A stretch of 13,127 bases of DNA from Bacteroidales bacterium (GTDB lineage: Bacteria > Bacteroidota > Bacteroidia > Bacteroidales > JAADJA01), in contig JAOZLR010000022.1 in assembly GCA_029934735.1 (NCBI GenBank), positions 1 through 13,127 on the forward strand, given 5' to 3'. A program made the position numbers and the translations under genes. Position 1 is the stretch's first letter, and each line of letters starts with the position of its first letter. Positions 1 to 7,043 of the stretch are shown here, in pieces. Below the pieces are notes generated by a model, which was not told where the DNA came from, did no database searches, and was given only the letters and a program-made list of their open reading frames with translations.

Positions 1-1812
1 GTCAATTTTCCCATTATTATTTCCATTTGAATCGTCAATCACATAATCATACATTGCAATATAAACTCCTGATACCGGCTCCAGTGCCTCTATGGCGTCA
101 AGGTCATAACCGGCATCAGCTACATTTGCTCCCCCATCACCATCATCCACTATCTTGATAAATTGAGCTTCTGGTAGTCCTGACGTAGCTACATCAAAAT
201 CTGTTGTTCCGATTCCTGTTCCAAGATTGTGCCAGGGGCCATCAATAGTTTCTCCAACATAACAGGTAAATCCTTCGGGAGATGTATCACCTTCATAAAC
301 AATAATATCAGGGCCGGGGCCATCAATAACTGGATATTGCATATCAAGCACACACCACCCATTTTTGCCAATTGAATAATTTATGTTATCAGGAACACCA
401 ATAACGGCAGGAGTGTTTCCCTCGTCAGCTTCGTTGTTATCTGGTATCCTTGATGCAGAAAATTTGTAAACATACTGTCCATCTTCAGGTATAAGCTGAA
501 AATCGGTTGATGTTGCATTATTTGCAGTTACAGTAACATTATCAATAGTCAGAGTTTGATAACCGTTGGCTACTATTTTAATGCTGTATGTTCCGGGCAG
601 AACATATTTATGATAATCACCAACTGTAGGGTCAGTAAATGTTGGCATATAATCGTTAACAAAAACAACACCGATAACCGGCTCTCCTGTGTTGGCATCG
701 GTAACAGTTCCCTGCACACCATAACCCGAATACTCAATCATAGCTACCATTGCAGGGTAGTTATAATTATAGTACATCATAATTTGAGAAGCAGGTGGTT
801 GTTTGCTATTAGAAATTTCCATTGACCAGGATATTGAACCCTGCACACCATAGTTAGAATCTTTTGTGCTTCCGTTTATGGCATACATACCACTGTTGCC
901 CTGACCATAGGGCATATTTGGATAGTTTGAGACAGAGGAGTAAATCCCACCCAACTGGTAAATATGATTCCAATCAGTCGGCTGACTTGATCTGTAACTC
1001 CAGGGCAAAGAGATATACTCAGTCCCGCTATGGTATGTTGTATGAACAACAAACTGGTTATTATACATACATTCGCGCAGTGCCTTCGATTCCGGTTGTG
1101 AATATGCACCTGTGCTACTACCCCAGCCATCCCACATATATCCCCAGTCACGATTCAGGTCAACACCATTATTATTCTGACGGGTCATAGCCACTCTACC
1201 ATCAGGATTTACCATTAAGTAGAGCCAAATCTCCCTGTTATCAATTAAATCAGTAATAGTAGAATTAGAGCCATAATCAATACATATATCTCTTGCGAAA
1301 CGAATTACGTTTTCTGCAGCTCCGATTTCATCACCATGAATACCCCCATCAAACATAACTTCTGCTTCATATTCATCTGTTTCAACATTATCGCTGATTT
1401 TTAATGCAGCCAGTTGTCGTCCACCTAACGATGTTCCGAAAATATACTTTTTACAAATTGCCGGAAATTCACTTTCAAGGCTGTCTGCCAAATCGATGAT
1501 TTCCTGATAAGAGTGATAAGCATCCTCAGCTAACCAAAAGTTTTCAAAATGTTCATTCAGATTTTCGATTTCAACCTGATATTGCAAATTAAAGCTTTGA
1601 AGTTTCTGCAATTCACCAGGAGTGATATAAGCTCTGATTTCTCCTGTGGAATAATCTGCTATTTCATAGTTAATATTCAAATCGTTCAGTTGAACTATCT
1701 GCTTCTGATTAGAAATTTGAATTTTCACCTGCATTTCATCTTTACGCCACCCGTCAGCGTATGAAAATGAAACTATTAAGGCCAATAAAATGGAAAGTAA
1801 TTGTTTTTTCAT
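1..1812 (-). CDS. Secreted M14 zinc carboxypeptidase, multi-modular, C-terminus cut by window edge
   Basis: I translated the minus strand from the ATG at 1812-1810; the frame stays open for 604 codons to base 1. The N-terminus MKKQLLSILLALIVSFSYA is a signal peptide. The peptidase domain spans about residues 90-350. The zinc ligands H159 and E162 lie in HGDE and the third ligand H261 in YHSG. N220 and R221 lie in GVDLNRDWG after NPDGR (substrate carboxylate binding), and the likely catalytic glutamate is E332 in SWSMEIS. Residues 365-444 form a carboxypeptidase regulatory-like beta domain beginning GVQGTVTDANTGEPV. Residues 445-580 form an extra beta-rich domain I cannot name. The last residues, DDSNGNNNGKID, resemble the start of the NGxxDPGE segment that opens CARDB-like domains in Bacteroidota exoproteins. 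By inference the missing tail carries a type IX sorting domain. The enzyme should remove C-terminal residues from extracellular peptides. The M14 call is firm; substrate is unknown. Confidence 0.93.
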   Translation of the reverse strand, partial: MKKQLLSILLALIVSFSYADGWRKDEMQVKIQISNQKQIVQLNDLNINYEIADYSTGEIRAYITPGELQKLQSFNLQYQVEIENLNEHFENFWLAEDAYHSYQEIIDLADSLESEFPAICKKYIFGTSLGGRQLAALKISDNVETDEYEAEVMFDGGIHGDEIGAAENVIRFARDICIDYGSNSTITDLIDNREIWLYLMVNPDGRVAMTRQNNNGVDLNRDWGYMWDGWGSSTGAYSQPESKALRECMYNNQFVVHTTYHSGTEYISLPWSYRSSQPTDWNHIYQLGGIYSSVSNYPNMPYGQGNSGMYAINGSTKDSNYGVQGSISWSMEISNSKQPPASQIMMYYNYNYPAMVAMIEYSGYGVQGTVTDANTGEPVIGVVFVNDYMPTFTDPTVGDYHKYVLPGTYSIKIVANGYQTLTIDNVTVTANNATSTDFQLIPEDGQYVYKFSASRIPDNNEADEGNTPAVIGVPDNINYSIGKNGWCVLDMQYPVIDGPGPDIIVYEGDTSPEGFTCYVGETIDGPWHNLGTGIGTTDFDVATSGLPEAQFIKIVDDGDGGANVADAGYDLDAIEALEPVSGVYIAMYDYVIDDSNGNNNGKID

Positions 1813-1838
1813 AATAAATTATTTTCGTAAAAAATTGT

Positions 1839-1846
1839 CAAATATA
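1839..1846 (-). promoter_or_regulatory. Candidate Bacteroidota -7 box (TATATTTG) for the carboxypeptidase gene
   Basis: The minus strand reads TATATTTG, an exact match to the TAnnTTTG element used by the Bacteroidota primary sigma factor. It ends 26 bases before the ATG at 1812, which would give a 5' leader of roughly 20 bases. No TTTG or TTG is found 17-23 bases upstream, so the -33 element is missing or degenerate. It suggests the carboxypeptidase is transcribed separately from the kinase. Confidence 0.45.
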
Positions 1847-1880
1847 GCACAATTTAAAAAACAGAGATAAGACAGTCTCT

Positions 1881-1900
1881 ATTTATATAATTGTATAAAT
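1881..1900. repeat. AT-only inverted repeat upstream of the carboxypeptidase gene
   Basis: ATTTATA and TATAAAT are perfect 7-base inverted arms around a 6-base centre, TAATTG. The repeat lies about 35-54 bases upstream of the candidate -7 box, a position where an activator could bind. With no G or C in the arms, chance is a real alternative in this AT-rich DNA. The rest of 1813-2036 shows no clear gene and no GC-rich terminator for the kinase. Confidence 0.3.
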
Positions 1901-2036
1901 TAATATTGAAGACAAACGAACTAATTAGAAAGTTGCACTCAGCACCTCACAGATGAGAACTATTAAGAGTATGTGGGTGATGTGGTGGGGTTACAAACTT
2001 TAAGGAATAAAATGAGAAATAAGTTGAATGTTTATT

Positions 2037-5000
2037 TTATGGAATTGGGTGAGTAAAATAGAAAACAGAACCTTTTCCCACTTCCGATTCAACCCAAACC
2101 TCACCCCCTAATATTTCAACGATCTTTTTCGAGATGGCGAGGCCAAGTCCTGTCCCGCCATGGTTCCTTGTTTCCGTTTCATCAACTTGCCTGAAGCTTT
2201 CAAAGATTAACCTTTGCTTATCCGCAGGAATACCAATACCAGTATCTTTAATGTAAAATGTGCAAAACCCACTTTGGTCAATATTGCAGCCAAATTCAAT
2301 ACTGCCATCTAAAGTAAATTTAATGGCATTTGTCAGAAGATTCCGAAAAACCTGATTTAGTCTTTCAACATCTGTATTGATTGTAGAGTTGGATAATTTC
2401 AGATTTTTGTTAAAAACCAGCTTAATATTGCTTTTCTCTTTTTCTGTTGCCAGGATTTGTTCGTATTCTAAAAACAGGTTGTTCAAAATAACTTCTATTT
2501 CATATTTCTTTTTATGAATTGTAAATTCTCCAGCCTCGATTCTTGAAATATCAATAATATCATTGATAAGATTCATCAGGGAGTTGCCACTACTATGAAT
2601 AAGATTTATGAATTGATTTTTATCTTCAGGGTTTAGATTTTCATCGCTTAGCAACTGCGAAAACCCGAGAATAGCATTCATAGGTGTTCTTATTTCATGC
2701 GACATATTTGCTAAAAAGGCTGACTTTAGCCTATCTGATTCCTCTGCTTTTTCCTTTGCACTAATTAACTCTTGCTCTAACTTTTTCCGTTCGGTAATAT
2801 CTTCTTTGATCCAAATAAAGTGAGTAATATTACCGACATTGTCTTTTAATGGAAAAACATATGTTGACTCCCAGTACTCTTCACCATTTTTTTTCCTGTT
2901 TACGAGCTGGCCATGCCACTCCTTTCCGACTGTTATAGATTTCCATAGATCATTATTTGTTTCCTGAGGTGTTTTTTCTGACTCAAAAATTCTTGGATTT
3001 TTTCCTATGACCTCTTTTTTTGTATAACCTGTAACTTCACTATACTTAGGGTTAACGTATTCTATATTTCCGTTAAGACTGGTAACCATAAAAATGGTAG
3101 GGCTTTGTTCGATAGCCCTCGAAAGTTTCCTTATTTCCTTTTCAGCTTTCAGCCTTTCGGTTATATCCTGTGCAAAGGTTATAATAACCTTTTTCCCAAA
3201 ATAGAGGCCGGGATAAAGTTTAACTTCCTTTGGAAAAACCCTTCCGGATTTATCTAATCCCCAGAATTCAAATTGTTGTGGTTCGCCTTTGAATGCTTTT
3301 TTCAACCGCTTAAAGGTATCATCAAGGTCGTTTTTCCCGGGTGCAGATAAATCAACAGGTGTTTTGCCAATAAAAAAAGCATGCGGGTAGCCATACATGT
3401 TTTCAGCCCCCTTGTTGACATCAATAAACTGCCCATCTTTGTTCAAAACATAAATCGCATCATTAGTAGAATCAAAAAGATTTTTATAACTCTTTTCAGA
3501 TTGTTTGATAGCTTCTTCTGTTTTCTTTCTTTCAGTAATATCTCTGCCCACACCAATGATTTCCTTTACATTATTATTTTCATCCAGGACGGCATCATCT
3601 ATCCAGGAGAGCCACCTCCACCCATCCTTTGTCATAGCTCTTTGCTCTTTATAAATATGGTAAGGAGGTTTATGCAGTTTTTCCATTGCTTTAATTGATG
3701 CTTCACGGTCATTTTTATGCACAAATGGGATAAATAGTTTGCCGAGTAGTTCTTCTTCTGTTTTTCCAAAGGTTTTGCAATATGAAGGACTGACAAAAAG
3801 AAATCTGCCATCTCTGTCAACTTTTACTACCAGGTCGGTTTGATTTTCAACTATTAATCGATAATTTTCTTCACTTTTTATCAATGCTTGTTCAGCCCGT
3901 ATTCTGTCGGTAATGTCAATATATGCACCAACAAGACCAGCAATATTTCCATTTTCATCATATAAAGCATCTTTGCTAAAAATGACCGTTCTTATTTCCC
4001 CCTTCTTATCAACAATATCTCTTTCATACATCTGTTTTTCAGGGTTTTTCATCAGCTCCATATCCTCCTGATGATATCGATAAGAGTCCTCTCCAGGCCA
4101 TATCTCATAAACTTTCTTGCCAGTAATTTCTTCAACTGTAACCCCTAATTGTTCTATAAAGGCATTATTACACCCAAGATAATTACCGTCTTTATCTTTA
4201 TAAAAAATGGGATAAGGAGTGGCTGAGATAACACCTTCAAAGAGCTTTAGGTAATGTTCAGATAGTTTGTGTTCTTTCTTAAGTTTTTTTTCAATAATTA
4301 CTCGTTCTGTAATATCGTTGGCAATACTAAGAATTCCAGTTTTGCCATTTGGAAGCTCAATTTTTTTCTCATATAATTCCAGATAAACTATTGATCCATC
4401 TTTTCGGATACTTTTGACAACTTCTATCAGAACTTCACCGCTCAATATTTTTTTTATGTTGTTTTGAACTTTAGATTTGAAATCCGGATGTACGAGTATT
4501 CTAATATTCTGCCCGATCAGTTTTTTTATGCTATAGCCAAAAAGTTTTGAATAGGCAGGATTAACATCTATTATTGTACCATCAATGTCGAGCAGAGTTA
4601 TACCACTGGGCGAAAGATTGAAGAGGCTTTTATATTGTTCCTCTTTCTTTCTTATTTTTTCCTCATCATTTTTTCTCTGTGTTATATCTTCAACAATGCC
4701 ATCATAATAAAGGGGGGTGCCTTCTTTATCTGCTACAACGACCGAGGATATTGATGCATGGAAGTATGTCCCTTCTTTTCTCTTTAGCAGCACTTCACGC
4801 CCTCTAACAGAGCCTTGCTTCAAAATTACGTCATGAAACTCAATTCTATCCTTTGAATTTACATAAAGATCGCTGATTGTCAGCTTTATGAATTCCTCTC
4901 TTTTGTCGTAACCAAACATTTTTATCAGTGCAGGATTTACTTCGATAAAATGTCCGTTCTTGTCAGTGGTACTACGGTATAGTCCAACATTCAAATTATT

Positions 5001-5534
5001 TGCAAGTGTTTTGTATCTTTCCTCTTCGGAACATAATTTCTCCCTGGCATCTTTTTTATCCGTTATATCACGACAGATAATAATAATTTCATTGATTTCA
5101 TTATTTTCCAGCAGAGCCAGTTTTGTTCGCTCGTGTACATAAATGATTGACCCGTCTTTTTTTACTTTTCGAAATTCAAGTTCACTTTGGTCAATCTTAT
5201 TTTGAATTATTTCTGAAACCTTTGATTTTACATAAGAGAGGTCATCTTTATGTATTATTGACCATGCCGGCATTCCAACAAGTTCTTCTTTTGAATAACC
5301 GAGGTGTTGAGCAGCAAAAGAGTTCACAGTTGTTATTAAACCTTCCGGATTTATTATAAAAAACATATCAGGGCCGGTGTCAAAAAAGTTTATAATGTTT
5401 CTTACATCCTTAGAATAAGAAGGTTCTGATATATTCTTTGATTTGAATCTACTGTTTTTTAATACATCTAACTCAGACCGGAGTTTCCTGATCTCACCAA
5501 GAAGAGCTTCTCTGGATTGTTTTTCTTTAGCCAT
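2037..5534 (-). CDS. Seven-PAS cytoplasmic sensor histidine kinase
   Basis: The 1165-residue protein has no signal peptide or membrane segment, so it should be a soluble cytosolic sensor. A short charged coiled coil (about 1-30) is followed by seven PAS/PAC modules. Each ends in a DIT linker at D156, D283, D407, D540, D665, D790 and D912, a spacing of 122-133 residues. The HisKA domain (about 930-1003) has the phosphoacceptor H946 in SHEIRTPMN. The HATPase_c domain (about 1055-1162) has N1065 and N1069 (N box), DTGIGI at 1097 and GGTGLGL at 1126-1132. All catalytic boxes are intact. No receiver domain is fused and no response regulator gene is adjacent, so the partner is unknown. PAS7 (about 805-915), with GKNPRIF, GKEWHGQLVNRKKNGEEYW, resembles the NifL-type FAD/redox PAS group; that ligand is inferred only. 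The ATG at 5534 is the natural start. The gene lies 86 bases downstream of mreD. Confidence 0.95.
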   Translation of the reverse strand: MAKEKQSREALLGEIRKLRSELDVLKNSRFKSKNISEPSYSKDVRNIINFFDTGPDMFFIINPEGLITTVNSFAAQHLGYSKEELVGMPAWSIIHKDDLSYVKSKVSEIIQNKIDQSELEFRKVKKDGSIIYVHERTKLALLENNEINEIIIICRDITDKKDAREKLCSEEERYKTLANNLNVGLYRSTTDKNGHFIEVNPALIKMFGYDKREEFIKLTISDLYVNSKDRIEFHDVILKQGSVRGREVLLKRKEGTYFHASISSVVVADKEGTPLYYDGIVEDITQRKNDEEKIRKKEEQYKSLFNLSPSGITLLDIDGTIIDVNPAYSKLFGYSIKKLIGQNIRILVHPDFKSKVQNNIKKILSGEVLIEVVKSIRKDGSIVYLELYEKKIELPNGKTGILSIANDITERVIIEKKLKKEHKLSEHYLKLFEGVISATPYPIFYKDKDGNYLGCNNAFIEQLGVTVEEITGKKVYEIWPGEDSYRYHQEDMELMKNPEKQMYERDIVDKKGEIRTVIFSKDALYDENGNIAGLVGAYIDITDRIRAEQALIKSEENYRLIVENQTDLVVKVDRDGRFLFVSPSYCKTFGKTEEELLGKLFIPFVHKNDREASIKAMEKLHKPPYHIYKEQRAMTKDGWRWLSWIDDAVLDENNNVKEIIGVGRDITERKKTEEAIKQSEKSYKNLFDSTNDAIYVLNKDGQFIDVNKGAENMYGYPHAFFIGKTPVDLSAPGKNDLDDTFKRLKKAFKGEPQQFEFWGLDKSGRVFPKEVKLYPGLYFGKKVIITFAQDITERLKAEKEIRKLSRAIEQSPTIFMVTSLNGNIEYVNPKYSEVTGYTKKEVIGKNPRIFESEKTPQETNNDLWKSITVGKEWHGQLVNRKKNGEEYWESTYVFPLKDNVGNITHFIWIKEDITERKKLEQELISAKEKAEESDRLKSAFLANMSHEIRTPMNAILGFSQLLSDENLNPEDKNQFINLIHSSGNSLMNLINDIIDISRIEAGEFTIHKKKYEIEVILNNLFLEYEQILATEKEKSNIKLVFNKNLKLSNSTINTDVERLNQVFRNLLTNAIKFTLDGSIEFGCNIDQSGFCTFYIKDTGIGIPADKQRLIFESFRQVDETETRNHGGTGLGLAISKKIVEILGGEVWVESEVGKGSVFYFTHPIP

Positions 5535-5620
5535 AATACTATGTCTGAATTAACTGTTAAATTTGAAGGCAATAAATATACAAATTTTTTTTATAAATGA
5601 AAGAAAAAATTTGAGATTCG

Positions 5621-6133
5621 TTATTTTGCGGGTTTTTCAAATATGTACTGAACAATAATTACAAGAATCAGAGTAAAAATTGTACTAAGTAATGCCCGTT
5701 GGAGGGTTGCGAAAAAATTTGTAAATCTGAAAACTTCAAGATAAAACAATGTAAGATGATGAATAAAGATCAATATGAGCGAATAAGTAAAAAACCATCT
5801 GAATCCAAAATCACTGATTGATGGCTTTGCTCCCTTTTCATAATCTTTTCCAGAAGAGATACTTCTTAATACTATTGGCCTGAAAAATGCCATTAAAACA
5901 GTTGCTGCTGCATTTATTCCCATTGTGTTTTCAAATGCATCTATACTTATTCCCATCATAAAAGCCGAGATAAGCAAAAGCCAGCCCGGTGCTTCAAACG
6001 GGAGTAGAAGAATAAAATAGACATACAGATATGGGTTTACGTACCCTCCGAAATTAATATTGTCGAGGATAGTCACCTGAACGAGGATAAGAATGATAAA
6101 GCGTAATATGTTTTTAATAACACTATTGCCCAT
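5621..6133 (-). CDS. mreD: Rod shape-determining membrane protein MreD
   Basis: This is a small, very hydrophobic protein of 170 residues from the chosen ATG, with five or six membrane segments (about 8-24, 34-48, 50-68, 71-88, 112-132 and 147-165). NPYLYVYFILLLP (33-45) and GISIDAFENTMGINAAATVL (61-80) match the Bacteroidota MreD pattern. MreD is an inner-membrane partner of MreC in the elongasome that directs lateral wall synthesis. I chose the ATG at 6133-6131 over the in-frame TTG at 6139 because AGGAGG lies 9 bases before the ATG but only 3 before the TTG. The start overlaps the mreC stop region by 11 bases, which implies translational coupling. In many relatives mrdA and rodA come next, but not here. 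The call rests on hydrophobicity, the motifs and position directly after mreC. Confidence 0.92.
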   Translation of the reverse strand: MGNSVIKNILRFIILILVQVTILDNINFGGYVNPYLYVYFILLLPFEAPGWLLLISAFMMGISIDAFENTMGINAAATVLMAFFRPIVLRSISSGKDYEKGAKPSISDFGFRWFFTYSLILIFIHHLTLFYLEVFRFTNFFATLQRALLSTIFTLILVIIVQYIFEKPAK

Positions 6134-6944
6134 TGTCAATTGCCTCCTGTAGTTTAATTTGCTCCTCTTTCATCAAATTTGATATTACATAAACATAATA
6201 CACGTTGTTATAATCAACAGAAAAATCTACTGTTGCCTTATTGAATTTATCCTCTTTCTCTGATATATATTCGTTAATGGTTCCTATCAAAACATTCTTT
6301 GGAAAAATATGCGAATTTCCGCTTGTGACAATTGTATCGCCCTTATACATCATCACGTGAGTCGGTATATCGGTTAAGATGCCTTTCCTGTAGTTTTTGC
6401 CATCCCATTCGATTGACCCGGTATGATTATTCTTTTTGATACGGGCATTTATTTTATTACTTATGTTTAAAACCGACATTACCAGTGAATAATTATCGGA
6501 AACCTGAATTACAGTTCCAACAACACCGTTAACTGACACAACTCCCATATCAACACCGATACCATCCTTTGTGCCTTTGTCGAGCATCATGTAATTTTTT
6601 TGTCGGTTTATACTGTTTTTTATGACTTTGGCTCCAATATACCTGAAAGATGAATCTGATATGTAACTGTTAGAAAAATTCCACCTTTTCTCACTATTAC
6701 CTGCAATCATATTTCGAAGAATTTCATTTTCTTTTACAAGGTCGGAGTTGGCTTTCCTAAGTGATAAATATTCGGTTATATTGTTGTATGAATTTATTAT
6801 TGAACCGGTAAAAGTTCCGGTTGAATTAAGAAAAGTTGCACGCTGAAAGTTGTTTTGCAAAATAAATGAAAAGGCTAACAACTCAAGAATGAGAAATAGG
6901 AAAAAGAAGTAATGTTTGAATATGTATGCAAAAAAATGTCGCAC
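6123..6944 (-). CDS. mreC: Rod shape-determining protein MreC
   Basis: This 273-residue protein is close to the usual MreC length. It has a short cytoplasmic start, one membrane segment (about 10-30), a periplasmic coiled coil (about 55-82) and the double beta-barrel MreC domain (about 100-260). Family motifs include YMMLDKGTKDGIGVDMGVVS (118-137), NGVVGTVIQVSDNYSLVMSV (139-158) and GDTIVTSGNSHIFPKNVLIG (202-221). MreC scaffolds the elongasome in the periplasm, linking MreB and MreD to the PBP2 transpeptidase. The start codon is GTG at 6944-6942; it places MRHFF directly before the membrane helix as in homologues, and no better ATG is present. The gene follows mreB after 99 bases and its end overlaps mreD. 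Confidence 0.95.
   Translation of the reverse strand: MRHFFAYIFKHYFFFLFLILELLAFSFILQNNFQRATFLNSTGTFTGSIINSYNNITEYLSLRKANSDLVKENEILRNMIAGNSEKRWNFSNSYISDSSFRYIGAKVIKNSINRQKNYMMLDKGTKDGIGVDMGVVSVNGVVGTVIQVSDNYSLVMSVLNISNKINARIKKNNHTGSIEWDGKNYRKGILTDIPTHVMMYKGDTIVTSGNSHIFPKNVLIGTINEYISEKEDKFNKATVDFSVDYNNVYYVYVISNLMKEEQIKLQEAIDNGQ
6143..6148 (-). promoter_or_regulatory. Strong Shine-Dalgarno (AGGAGG) for mreD, inside mreC
   Basis: The minus strand reads AGGAGGCAATTGACAATG, so a perfect AGGAGG sits 9 bases before the mreD ATG at 6133 and within the last codons of mreC. No comparable SD precedes mreB, mreC, purH or recJ, in line with the weak SD use of Bacteroidota. It settles the mreD start and marks reinitiation or coupling at this junction. 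Confidence 0.6.
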
Positions 6945-6978
6945 GATAAATAATAACTGATAAATATAAAATAATCTT

Positions 6979-7008
6979 CAAAACCAGAGGCTATCTGCTA
7001 TAAACAAA
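6979..7008 (-). promoter_or_regulatory. Possible internal promoter between mreB and mreC
   Basis: On the minus strand TTTG (7008-7005) is followed after 18 bases by TGGTTTTG (6986-6979). This is one mismatch from the TTTG-N17-23-TAnnTTTG pattern of Bacteroidota. The -7 box ends 34 bases before the mreC GTG. The 99-base gap is larger than others in the cluster, so an internal promoter is possible, but the match is imperfect and could be chance. Confidence 0.25.
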
Positions 7009-7043
7009 GAACAACTGACAATTTAGTTTTATTCCGGAGTTTC

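Noticed and set aside
864..1190. Open frames on both strands within the carboxypeptidase catalytic region
   Set aside because: The minus-strand frame from 1812 encodes the complete M14 zinc-site set, so these other frames are shadows.
1863..1880. AGAGA/TCTCT hairpin before the carboxypeptidase as a terminator
   Set aside because: Only five base pairs and no T-tail on the relevant strand.
1953..2003. Plus-strand 16-codon frame MRTIKSMWVMWWGYKL in the kinase/carboxypeptidase gap
   Set aside because: It is tiny, has no SD and no promoter box that I can see, and is flanked by genes on the other strand; Trp-rich content alone is not evidence.
2780..5100. Regularly spaced similar segments about 370 bases apart, possibly a repeat array
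   Set aside because: These are the diverged PAC/DIT linkers of the PAS domains; similarity is at protein level and there are no CRISPR-like exact repeats.
5535..5620. Terminator between mreD and the kinase gene (long T/A run)
   Set aside because: The A/T run has no GC-rich stem before it on the minus strand, so it cannot be called an intrinsic terminator.
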